From Fidelibacterota bacterium (GTDB lineage: Bacteria > Marinisomatota > Marinisomatia > Marinisomatales > UBA8229): a stretch of 7,892 nt of DNA. Positions 1 to 7,479 of this stretch are shown in pieces. The position numbers and the translations under genes were made by a program. Numbering within the stretch: the stretch's first letter is position 1; the number at the start of each line of letters is the position of its first letter. A model generated the notes under the pieces. The model worked only from the letters and a program-made list of their open reading frames with translations. It ran no database searches and was not told where the DNA came from. The stretch covers positions 1 to 7,892 of the forward strand of contig NYYF01000010.1 of NCBI GenBank assembly GCA_002686675.1, in the 5' to 3' direction.

Positions 1-1677
1 AACCCAAAAGAGGAACTGTCAGAACCAGAAAAACCGATTGTCTTCTGGATTGAAAATACAACCCCGACTGAATTCAGACCCGCAGTGGAAGAAGGTGTGT
101 TGGCTTGGAACAAATCTTTTGAAAAAGCCGGGTTTATCAACGCAGTTCAAGTAAAAACACAACCAAACGATGCTGCATGGGATGCGGGGGATATTCGATA
201 TAATGTGTTGCGCTGGACATCTTCTCCAAACCCGCCTTTTGGAGGATATGGCCCAAGCTTCGTGAACCCGAGAACAGGTGAAATACTAGGTGCAGATATT
301 ATGCTGGAATATATTTATTTCACAAACCGTGTAAAATATGATTTTCTATACAAATCGAAACTCTTTGATGAGGATGTAAATAGCTGTAGTGCGGGAGAAT
401 TCATTCATCAGGGAAATTTATTTGGAATGACTGCTCTAAATTTTGGAAGCAATGTAGATTGGTTAAAAAAAGAACTAGTAAGACAGTCTTTGATTCGACT
501 GGTTCTTCATGAGGTTGGCCATACAATTGGGCTGAACCATAATTTCAAGTCCAGCCACCTTCACAACAATGTTGATATTCACAACAAAGAGCTTACAGAG
601 AAGGTTGGTCTTACAGGGTCTGTCATGGATTACACTCCAGTAAATTTGTCGTTGGACACTGAAAAACAAGGACAATATTATTCAACTGTGCCTGGTACCT
701 ATGATGATTGGGCTATTGAGTTTGGGTATTCACCATCAGTTAAGGGTTTGGATCAGGAAAAAATCAGATTAGATGAAATTCTTTCCCGGTCTACTAACCC
801 AGAGCTCCTTTTTGGTAATGATGCTGATGATATGAGATCGCCAGGAAAGGGGATAGACCCAAGAGTAATGATAGGCGATATGTCAAACAATCCGATTGAA
901 TATTCAGAGAGAAGAATTGCATTAATAAATATTCTTATGGAAAGCCTGAGTAGGAAGTTTGGAATTGATGGAGAATCGTACCACAGGTTGAGAGATGCTT
1001 TTTATATTTTAATCAGAGAATATGGAAATTCAGTAACGACAGTTTCCCGGTTTGTTGGGGGTGTTTATGTTGATCGCTCTTTTGTTGGACAAGAAGGTGC
1101 CGGCTTACCGTATGAGCCAGTTTCCTATGAAACTCAAAAATATGCAATGTATGTTTTAGAGAATCTCTTGTTTTCACCAAAATCTTTTGAAATACCGGAT
1201 GCTCTTGCTAATTATCTTCAACAGCAAAGGCGTGGTTTTAATTTTTATGGAAAAACAGAAGACCCAAAAATCCATGAAATAATACTGGGTATTCAAAAAT
1301 CAGCTTTGAATCATTTAGTTCATGTAAATGTTTTAAAAAGACTAAGCGACTCACAGTTATATGGAAATGAATATACGCTCAATGAAATGTTGAATGACCT
1401 GACAAACGCAGTGTTTCAGGAAGATTCAAAAACCGTGGTTAATACCTTTAGGCAAAATCTTCAGGCTGAATATGTCAATAGATTGATTACAATTTCAGGG
1501 CTGAAAAAAGAGTCTTCTTATGATTATTTATCACAAGCATCTGCCCTGAAAAATCTTAAAGATATTTTGAAGTTAATTTCTAAGAGATCACGAACTAATT
1601 CGGAAACAAATATTCACCGCGATTTTTTAGAGCACAAAATATTGACGGCCCTTGATCATAAACAAAACAAGGGATAG
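1..1677 (+). CDS. Zinc metalloprotease, Met-zincin (DUF4953/DUF5117) family, 5' end missing
   Basis: This is the 3' part of a secreted or periplasmic zinc-dependent peptidase. The frame is open from base 1, so the real start lies outside the window. The GTG at 85 is internal, because family-like sequence (KPIVFWIEN...) precedes it. The zinc site HEVGHTIGLNH (bases 508-540, codons 170-180 of the window) fits HExxHxxGxxH, with three His ligands and the catalytic Glu171. A Met-turn, SVMDY, follows at 619-633 (Met codon 209). Both are typical of the metzincin clan, and the HNFK after the third His and the LTGSVMDY context are typical of the DUF4953 family. There are 558 codons here. The family usually runs to about 800 residues, so the N-terminal signal peptide and DUF5117 region are probably missing. 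The substrate is unknown. The stop at 1675-1677 lies inside the next gene, suggesting a shared transcript. The C-terminal 200 residues are helical-looking and carry no motif I recognise. Confidence 0.93.
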   Translation, partial: NPKEELSEPEKPIVFWIENTTPTEFRPAVEEGVLAWNKSFEKAGFINAVQVKTQPNDAAWDAGDIRYNVLRWTSSPNPPFGGYGPSFVNPRTGEILGADIMLEYIYFTNRVKYDFLYKSKLFDEDVNSCSAGEFIHQGNLFGMTALNFGSNVDWLKKELVRQSLIRLVLHEVGHTIGLNHNFKSSHLHNNVDIHNKELTEKVGLTGSVMDYTPVNLSLDTEKQGQYYSTVPGTYDDWAIEFGYSPSVKGLDQEKIRLDEILSRSTNPELLFGNDADDMRSPGKGIDPRVMIGDMSNNPIEYSERRIALINILMESLSRKFGIDGESYHRLRDAFYILIREYGNSVTTVSRFVGGVYVDRSFVGQEGAGLPYEPVSYETQKYAMYVLENLLFSPKSFEIPDALANYLQQQRRGFNFYGKTEDPKIHEIILGIQKSALNHLVHVNVLKRLSDSQLYGNEYTLNEMLNDLTNAVFQEDSKTVVNTFRQNLQAEYVNRLITISGLKKESSYDYLSQASALKNLKDILKLISKRSRTNSETNIHRDFLEHKILTALDHKQNKG

Positions 1678-2137
1678 CCCCTCCCCAAAAACCCTTGAGG
1701 TCATCGGAATTGCTGCTGTTACTGTGAACGGTTACATAGCAAGGCACAGCAGAGAAAAAATACTATGGTCTAAAGATCTGCCTTTATTTAAAAAACAAAC
1801 TAAGAACTGTGCAGTTATTATGGGTTCAAATACGCATAAAACGCTGAGTGATGGTTTGCCAGGTAGAGAAATGATTATTGTTAATAGAACAGATAATCCA
1901 GCGGATATTTTGAGAAGAATTGATCAAAAACGATGTTTTGTTATTGGGGGAGGAAAAACCTATTCAAAATTTTCTTCCTATTTAACCCATCTATATTTAA
2001 CGATTCACCCCCTGGTTTTTAAAAGAGGGATTAGATTGTTTACAAAACTTGAAAAGGAAATATCAATCTCTTTCGTTAGATTGGTTCCTGTTATCGCAGA
2101 GGAAGGAATTTTTCAATTCCAGTTTAAAGTTAAATAA
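1652..2137 (+). CDS. Dihydrofolate reductase / RibD C-terminal-like reductase
   Basis: This is a probable cytosolic NADPH-dependent reductase of the DHFR/RibD-C fold, 161 residues, close to DHFR length. Family signs in order are: first strand VIGIAAVTVNGYIA (about 17-30); WSKDLPLFKKQT (about 39-50), where the Asp sits like the catalytic acid of DHFR; VIMGSNTHKTL then LPGRE, matching the DHFR VIMGRxT...LPGR nucleotide-binding strip; VIGGGKTY, the NADPH-binding Gly motif; and LYLTIHPLVFKRGIRLF, which looks more like RibD-C than classical DHFR. The loop before the Asp is shorter than in E. coli FolA. The start is uncertain. TTG at 1652 is the only ATG/GTG/TTG between the in-frame stop at 1643 and the first core strand, it has no ribosome site, and it would overlap the protease gene by 26 bases. 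Whether the product reduces dihydrofolate, a flavin or pterin precursor, or something else cannot be told. It lies three bases before the acylase gene. Confidence 0.77.
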   Translation: MIINKTRDSPSPKTLEVIGIAAVTVNGYIARHSREKILWSKDLPLFKKQTKNCAVIMGSNTHKTLSDGLPGREMIIVNRTDNPADILRRIDQKRCFVIGGGKTYSKFSSYLTHLYLTIHPLVFKRGIRLFTKLEKEISISFVRLVPVIAEEGIFQFQFKVK

Positions 2138-2140
2138 CCG

Positions 2141-4567
2141 ATGAAACTAAGAAACAAACGTTTAATTAAAACCCTTTTATTTCTTTTCTCTTTAGGTTTT
2201 TTTTGTTTTGTGATGATAAGGATATTCTTCACACAAGAATTGCCAGTATATGAGGGAACATTCCCCATGACAAAAATAAAGGATACAGTAGAAGTATTTA
2301 CAGATCAATTTGGGGTTCCACATGTTTTTGCAAAGAACGAAAAAGACCTGTTTTTAGTTGCAGGATATATTTCTGCTCGAGAAAGGTTGTTTCAAATGTC
2401 CATGGTTTTAAATGCCGTTCGGGGAGAGTTGGCATCTATCTTGGGAGACGAATATCTTTCTGCAGATATTTATTTACGTACATGGAGGATTCATGACATT
2501 TCAAAAAAAATAACAGAAAAGATGGATTTGGAAACAAAAAAGATAATGGAATCCTTTTGTCAAGGAATCAACCTTTGGATCGACGAAACGAGAGACGACC
2601 TGCCCTTGGAGTTCCGAATTCTAGGCATAAAACCACAATATTGGCAACCATCTGATGTTGTTGGATATGCCCGGATGATGGCACACGAGCTTCAATCTTC
2701 ATGGAAAGCAGAAATTATTTATGGTGCTGTAGCACAGTTTTTTGGAATGAATAAGCTTGCGGAAATCTATCCAGGATATAGCGAAACACAACCAACAATA
2801 TCAGAACACCTTAAAAAAGAAGAGACCAAAGTCGTTTATAATAAAATTCTAGAAAACGAATTTTTTATTCGAGATATTTTACACTTTAGGTCACCAGATA
2901 TAGGCTCAAACAGCTGGGTGCTCTCTGGCGCATTGACCAAAACTGGGAAGCCCCTTTTGGCAAATGACCCTCATCTGGAGTTTGCTCAACCAGCAAGGTG
3001 GTATGAAATGCACCTAAAAGGAGGCAGGTTCAACGTTAGTGGTGTCTGTATAGCAGGAATCCCGGTCCCCATTATCGGACAAAACGAAACATGTGCCTGG
3101 GGCTTTACTAACAGTATGGTAGATGACGTTGACTTTTTTATTGAAACAATGCATCCTGATAATCCAAACAAATATAAAAAAGGGGACGAATGGTTGGACG
3201 TAGAACTAATCAAGGAAACCATTCCCCTTAAAGAAGGCGCGGATACAACTGTTGTAATTAGAATGACACATCATGGTCCTATAGTCAGCGATATTCATCC
3301 GCTTTTAAAAGGACAAGAAACAGCAGTATCAATAGCATGGACAGGGCACTGGATCACAAGTGAAATTGACGGGTTTTTTAAGCTTAATCTCATGAAAGAC
3401 TGGGAGGACTTTACTGAAGCCACAAGCCTTTTTGGAGTTCCGGGGCAAAACATGATTTATGCAGATGTTCATGGGAATATTGGCTGGCGTGCTGCAGTAT
3501 ATATACCTCTCCGGAAAAAGGGAGAAAGCCTGATACCAAGGCCAGGCCATGATCCCACATATGATTGGTTTGGAAAGGTCCCGTTTGTTGAAATGCCCTA
3601 TTTGTTGAATCCAGAACAGGGCTATATTGTTACTGCAAACAACAAAACCATTGATAATACGTTTCCATATTATATTTCTGGGCTTTGGGCTGACCCGAGC
3701 AGAGTTCAGCGGATTTTGGAAAGAGTTCAAGCGCTTGAAAACGCCACTGTTAAAGACATGAGGTCAATACAATTAGATGTTACATCGCGCTTTGCCAGAG
3801 AAATAACCCCATATTTTTTAGCAACAGAAACCGGAAAAGAAAGAAAAAATTTAAAAAAGGCCTATGGTCTGCTTAAAAACTGGAAAGGGGAGGAATCAAT
3901 AAAATCTGCCGCGACATTGTTATTTCATTCAGCAATAAACAAGCTGATTAGAAACATCTATGGTGACGAAATGGCTTTGCTTGGTGACCATTATTTAGAG
4001 GCCTTTATAGGATTAAAATATTTGCATTCAAGGAACTTGCGAGATATCTTAAAAAAAGATAAATCTTCATGGTTTGATGATGTTCGGACGGAAAAAACTG
4101 TTGAATCTAGAGATGAAATCCTAAAAAGATCCTTGAAAGAGGCTGTGAACGAACTGGAAGAACGGGCTGGGCCTAACCCCAACAGCTGGGAGTGGGGGAA
4201 TGAACACAGTTTGACCCATCCCCATGTTTTGGGAAAAATAAAGATATTAAACTGGTTGTTTAAATTTAATGTGGGCCCCTTCCTGTCCGGAGGATCAGAC
4301 AAAACCCCCAATGCAGGCGGATACTCATTCAACAAACCATTCAAACAAACAGCAGGTGCTTCCATGCGTAGAATTGTAGACTTTAGCAACCTGAATGGAA
4401 CAAACATGATTTTGCCCACAGGACAATCTGGTCTTTATAACAGTCCGCACTATCGAGATCAGGCAAAGCTTTATCATTTTGGAAGGTACAGGATCACTAC
4501 GTTTGATGAAAAAATTATTAGAGAAAGCAAAAATTATAAACGTTTGGTTTTAGTTCCAGAGCAATAA
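2141..4567 (+). CDS. Penicillin acylase family Ntn hydrolase (peptidase family S45), membrane-anchored
   Basis: This is an amidase precursor of 808 residues that should self-cleave into alpha and beta chains and act outside the inner membrane. A basic start (KLRNKRLIK) and a hydrophobic stretch at about 12-30 form a signal anchor. The predicted autocleavage is Gly255/Ser256 (bases 2903-2908, GSNSWVLSG), giving a 553-residue beta chain (557 in E. coli penicillin G acylase). Numbered from Ser-beta1, the calcium-site residues Asp73, Val75 and Asp76 fall in MVDDVDFF exactly as in the E. coli enzyme. The oxyanion Asn is in TANNK (beta 245-246). NDPHL places His at beta-23, as in cephalosporin and acyl-homoserine-lactone acylases rather than penicillin G acylase. 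The C-terminal AGGYSFNKPF and LPTGQSG...SPHYRDQ are family hallmarks. The substrate is unknown; an N-acyl amine, amino acid or lactone is plausible. ATG follows the reductase stop by three bases; no Shine-Dalgarno is visible. Confidence 0.95.
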   Translation: MKLRNKRLIKTLLFLFSLGFFCFVMIRIFFTQELPVYEGTFPMTKIKDTVEVFTDQFGVPHVFAKNEKDLFLVAGYISARERLFQMSMVLNAVRGELASILGDEYLSADIYLRTWRIHDISKKITEKMDLETKKIMESFCQGINLWIDETRDDLPLEFRILGIKPQYWQPSDVVGYARMMAHELQSSWKAEIIYGAVAQFFGMNKLAEIYPGYSETQPTISEHLKKEETKVVYNKILENEFFIRDILHFRSPDIGSNSWVLSGALTKTGKPLLANDPHLEFAQPARWYEMHLKGGRFNVSGVCIAGIPVPIIGQNETCAWGFTNSMVDDVDFFIETMHPDNPNKYKKGDEWLDVELIKETIPLKEGADTTVVIRMTHHGPIVSDIHPLLKGQETAVSIAWTGHWITSEIDGFFKLNLMKDWEDFTEATSLFGVPGQNMIYADVHGNIGWRAAVYIPLRKKGESLIPRPGHDPTYDWFGKVPFVEMPYLLNPEQGYIVTANNKTIDNTFPYYISGLWADPSRVQRILERVQALENATVKDMRSIQLDVTSRFAREITPYFLATETGKERKNLKKAYGLLKNWKGEESIKSAATLLFHSAINKLIRNIYGDEMALLGDHYLEAFIGLKYLHSRNLRDILKKDKSSWFDDVRTEKTVESRDEILKRSLKEAVNELEERAGPNPNSWEWGNEHSLTHPHVLGKIKILNWLFKFNVGPFLSGGSDKTPNAGGYSFNKPFKQTAGASMRRIVDFSNLNGTNMILPTGQSGLYNSPHYRDQAKLYHFGRYRITTFDEKIIRESKNYKRLVLVPEQ

Positions 4568-4569
4568 TT

Positions 4570-5355
4570 GTGGCACTGGTTTTTATAATTATTGCGACAG
4601 CTGTAGTTATCAGACATATATTCTTCTGGGAACCTGTGGATACAAAAAATATTTTTGGTTTATCGCCACTATTTATAGCTCACAGAGGAACACCGTTTAA
4701 CATCCCCGAAAACACGCTAGAATCACTCAAAAATGCAATTAACATAGGTTTCGAGGCTATCGAGGTTGATGTCTGTAGCACCAAGGACAAAGTAGTTGTC
4801 TGTTCACATAATATTGATTTAGAAAGAGAAACAAACGGACAAGGGTTTCTTGATGAGATAAACTATGAAAAAGCCAGACTGGTAAAAACAGGTATTTATT
4901 CTCACCCAAATAAAACCAGTGAAATACCCACACTATATAATGTGGTAAAAAAACTTCCTCCAAATGTTTTAGTAAACATTGAAATAAAACCAGCCAACCT
5001 GTGGAACATTGGTACTGCAGTAAGGGTAGCCAAGATGATAAAGTCAAAAAAGATTACTCAAAAAATAATTATATCAACATTTAATCCAGCTGCTCTTTGG
5101 GCCGTAAAACTATTTGCACCTAAAATTATTACAGGATATTTGTTTACGACAACAAAACACCTTTGGGCAATAAACCTTTTTCACCCGGACTGTCTTCACC
5201 CGGAAGGTGGCATAGTAACCAGGGCGCTCGTAAACCAAGCCCACAAACGGGGACAGGCCGTGAATGTGTGGACCGTTGATAGCCGTCCGGGAAAGCGGTG
5301 GCTGAAAAAATTAAATGTTGATGGTATTATTACAAATTATTATTTACCCAGTTAA
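4570..5355 (+). CDS. Glycerophosphodiester phosphodiesterase, membrane-anchored
   Basis: This 261-residue enzyme is predicted to hydrolyse glycerophosphodiesters to glycerol-3-phosphate and an alcohol. The GDPD TIM-barrel motifs appear in order: FIAHRG (His38, Arg39, first catalytic His), PENTLES (Glu47, Asn48), IEVDV (Glu65, Asp67, metal ligands), SHN (His80, second catalytic His), NIEIKP (Glu138, Lys140), and near the end VNVWTVDS then VDGIITNYY. An uncharged hydrophobic run at residues 2-19 forms a membrane segment with no clear cleavage site, so the domain probably faces the periplasm while tethered. The start is GTG at 4570, two bases after the acylase stop. Upstream, the frame is open back to 4540 but has no other ATG/GTG/TTG. 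Coupling to the acylase is likely. The TAA stop (5353-5355) overlaps the stop of purH on the other strand. Family assignment is firm; the alcohol head group is not known. Confidence 0.93.
   Translation: MALVFIIIATAVVIRHIFFWEPVDTKNIFGLSPLFIAHRGTPFNIPENTLESLKNAINIGFEAIEVDVCSTKDKVVVCSHNIDLERETNGQGFLDEINYEKARLVKTGIYSHPNKTSEIPTLYNVVKKLPPNVLVNIEIKPANLWNIGTAVRVAKMIKSKKITQKIIISTFNPAALWAVKLFAPKIITGYLFTTTKHLWAINLFHPDCLHPEGGIVTRALVNQAHKRGQAVNVWTVDSRPGKRWLKKLNVDGIITNYYLPS
5352..5355. other. Overlapping convergent stop codons (TTAA)
   Basis: The palindrome TTAA supplies both stops. TAA at 5353-5355 ends the phosphodiesterase gene on the plus strand. The complement of 5352-5354 is TAA and ends purH on the minus strand. 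There is therefore no intergenic space for a terminator for either transcript. I saw no hairpin followed by a T-run within about 50 bases on either side. Confidence 0.95.
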
Positions 5356-6905
5356 TGTTTAAAACACCTCGTTCCGGTAAAGATCATGGCAATGCCATAT
5401 TCGTCACAGGCATCGATCACCTCCTGGTCTCTAATTGACCCACCCGGCTGTATGACCACCTTAATTTCTGAATCTTTAATGGCGTCAATGCTGTCCCGAA
5501 AAGGGAAGAAAGCATCGGAGGCCAAGACTCCGTCCTTCAAGTTTTTTCCGCCCTTTCTTAAGGCCATGTGAACCGCGTCTACGCGACTTACCTGACCAGC
5601 TCCGAGTCCCACGGTTGTGTTGTCTTTTGCAATCAGGATGCCGTTGGACTTAGCATGGCGAAGAACTTTCCACGCAAACAAAGCAGTGTTAATTTCAGCA
5701 CCTGTTGGTTCTTTTTCGGTCACCACCGTTAGGTCTTTTTTGGTCAGATTTTTTGTGTCCACGTTCTGAACCAACAGACCCCCATCTATATTCCGCACTT
5801 CCATCTTTTTAGTACGTTTCCCGAATTTTCCAATTTCTAATACGCGCAGATTCTTTTTCTTTTTAAAAACCTCTAAAGCTTCCGGATCGAAACTGGGCGC
5901 CAATACAATTTCCACAAATACAGAAGTGATGGCTTCCGCAACTGCTATAGTGCAGGTACGGTTGAAGGCAATGATTCCGCCAAAAGCTGAGAGAGAATCA
6001 ACGTTAAAGGCACGTGTATACACATCTAGAAGAGCATCGCCAACGGCTACGCCACAGGGGTTTGAATGTTTGACCACAACACAAGCGCACTCATCGAATT
6101 CTTTCACGCAGGCCAATGCCCCGTCCGCATCCATTATATTATTGTAAGAGAGCTGTTTGCCCTGGTGAATAGTTGCATTCAGAATGTTCGGATCATTATT
6201 CCCGGGTATTTTGTAGGAAGCGGCGAATTGATGCGGGTTTTCCCCGTAGCGCATTTTAGAATGTTTTTTAAAGGTTATGGAAAAATCATCTGATAGATTT
6301 TTATTCTTCAAATAATTATGAATGATAGTATCGTACTGGGCCGCGCGCCCAAATGCTTTAGCTGATAATTTTTGCCGCGTCTCGTATAAAATTTCACCCG
6401 ATTCCAACTCATTAATGATCGTCGAATAATCTGCAGGATCCACCGCAACACAGACCCAGCCTAAGTTTTTTGCAGCGGATCGGATCATAGTTGGGCCTCC
6501 GATATCTACATTTTCTAAAGCCAGAGCCAGGTCGCAGTCCTCCTGTGAAATGGTCTCTGAAAAAGGGTAAAGATTACACACCACAAGGTCGATCCATTGA
6601 ATTTGATTTGCAACAGCATCCTTACTGTGTTTATCCCGCAGGCCCAGAATTCCACCTTCAACCATGGGATTGATTGTTTTTATGCGACCATCCATGATTT
6701 CCGGGAATTGGGTATAGTCGCTCACATCAGTGACGGAAATATTTGAATCCCGGAGTGTCTTTGCCGTTCCACCGGTGGACAAAATTTCGACACCGAGTTT
6801 GTGTAAAGATTGAGAAAGTTCCACCACACCTGTTTTGTCAAAGACGGAAATGAGCGCTCGATTAATTTTGATTGGGTCTTGATTTAAAGCAGGACTATTT
6901 AACAT
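5352..6905 (-). CDS. purH: Bifunctional AICAR formyltransferase / IMP cyclohydrolase
   Basis: This catalyses the last two steps of de novo IMP synthesis in the cytosol: formylation of AICAR with 10-formyl-tetrahydrofolate, then ring closure. At 517 residues it is near the usual 510-530. The N-terminal cyclohydrolase (MGS-like) domain shows ALISVFDKTG (17-26), STGGTAKTL, GRIKT (73-77, Lys76/Thr77), NLYPF (Tyr113), and DIGGPTMIRSAAKN (Asp134, Lys146). The formyltransferase part shows MRYGENPHQ (218-226), LSYNNIMDADGA, VVVKHSNPCG (Lys279/His280, catalytic pair), SAFGGIIAFN, ASDAFFPFRD and VIQPGGSIRD, ending in FTGTRCFKH. One oddity: after GRIKT the usual LHPKxHGG reads INPMVEGG. Its ATG (6903-6905) overlaps the purN stop by 11 bases, with no Shine-Dalgarno upstream, so translational coupling is likely. 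It is the last gene of the purD-purN-purH run. Confidence 0.99.
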   Translation of the reverse strand: MLNSPALNQDPIKINRALISVFDKTGVVELSQSLHKLGVEILSTGGTAKTLRDSNISVTDVSDYTQFPEIMDGRIKTINPMVEGGILGLRDKHSKDAVANQIQWIDLVVCNLYPFSETISQEDCDLALALENVDIGGPTMIRSAAKNLGWVCVAVDPADYSTIINELESGEILYETRQKLSAKAFGRAAQYDTIIHNYLKNKNLSDDFSITFKKHSKMRYGENPHQFAASYKIPGNNDPNILNATIHQGKQLSYNNIMDADGALACVKEFDECACVVVKHSNPCGVAVGDALLDVYTRAFNVDSLSAFGGIIAFNRTCTIAVAEAITSVFVEIVLAPSFDPEALEVFKKKKNLRVLEIGKFGKRTKKMEVRNIDGGLLVQNVDTKNLTKKDLTVVTEKEPTGAEINTALFAWKVLRHAKSNGILIAKDNTTVGLGAGQVSRVDAVHMALRKGGKNLKDGVLASDAFFPFRDSIDAIKDSEIKVVIQPGGSIRDQEVIDACDEYGIAMIFTGTRCFKH

Positions 6906-7479
6906 GGGAATTGTTTTGTATTAATTGTATTGCTTCTATAAAAGATTCGCCCTCTAATTGTTGTACTTTTGTTTTCAGCGTGTCCACTGTATCATCGAAA
7001 TCCACCGCACATTTTTTTTGAATTAAAATTGGCCCCCTATCCACCTCATCGGTGACGAAATGGATCGTACAGCCCGTTTCTGTATCTCCATTTTTTAATA
7101 CTTCTTCATGGACATTGGTATCCATTCCCCCGGCGTATTTCGGTAAAAGTGATGGGTGGACGTTTAACAGTCTGTTCTGCCATTTCCGGCAAAATTCTGC
7201 TGAAAGAATCCGCATAAAACCAATGAGTAGCGCCAGATTCACACCATGTTCCTGAAGAACGGCTGTCATTTCAGCGTCAAATTCTTCCCGAGATTTTCCT
7301 TTAGATGAAATAAACACCCCCGGCACATTATAATTTTCAGCGCGCTCAAGGATATAAGCATTTTTCTGATTGGATAGTACCACCGACACCTCCGCATTTA
7401 ATTCACCCGACCCTATGGCATCCAGAACAACTTGCAAATCCGTACCATTTGTTGAGCCGATAACACCTAATTTTAACAT
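6895..7479 (-). CDS. purN: Phosphoribosylglycinamide formyltransferase (GAR transformylase)
   Basis: This transfers the formyl group of 10-formyl-tetrahydrofolate to GAR, step 3 of purine synthesis. At 194 residues it is slightly shorter than E. coli PurN (212). Recognisable parts are the phosphate-binding loop GSTNGTDLQ (8-16), LSNQKNAYILERA, IGFMRILS (86-93), LNVHPSLLPKY with catalytic Asn106 and His108 at the same numbers as in E. coli, and VTDEVDRGP with Asp147 aligning to catalytic Asp144. It departs from the E. coli type in two places: the loop has GTD instead of GSN, and GLHTHxxAL is replaced by GGMDTNVHEEVL, three residues longer. As I recall the family, this marks a separate PurN subgroup, not damage. 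The ATG (7477-7479) overlaps the purD stop in ATGTTAA, a 7-base overlap, and no Shine-Dalgarno is visible. The stop TAG (6895-6897) lies inside purH. Confidence 0.97.
   Translation of the reverse strand: MLKLGVIGSTNGTDLQVVLDAIGSGELNAEVSVVLSNQKNAYILERAENYNVPGVFISSKGKSREEFDAEMTAVLQEHGVNLALLIGFMRILSAEFCRKWQNRLLNVHPSLLPKYAGGMDTNVHEEVLKNGDTETGCTIHFVTDEVDRGPILIQKKCAVDFDDTVDTLKTKVQQLEGESFIEAIQLIQNNSHVK

Noticed and set aside
3329..3730. Open frame of 133 codons on the minus strand within the acylase gene
   Set aside because: It lies opposite a well-supported gene with conserved motifs, and its translation shows no domain. The same holds for 2986-3222, 3991-4419, 4757-5047 and 475-675.
5174..5206. 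Direct repeat TTCACCCGGA twice, about 18 bases apart
   Set aside because: Too short and only two copies; it encodes HPD and HPE in the phosphodiesterase and is probably chance.
5386..5398. Inverted repeat ATGGC-AAT-GCCAT near the convergent junction as a terminator
   Set aside because: Only a 5-bp stem with a 3-base loop, no T-run on either side, and it lies inside purH codons for a conserved segment.
5926..6293. Plus-strand open frames across purH (also 5386-5571, 6491-6673), purN (7052-7255) and purD (7494-7679)
   Set aside because: Antisense shadows of conserved pur genes with no recognisable protein features.
7009..7019. Homopolymer run (A8 on the coding strand) in purN as a frameshift site
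   Set aside because: The reading frame continues intact with conserved sequence on both sides and no alternative product is evident. The T8 run near 2197 in the acylase anchor was set aside for the same reason.
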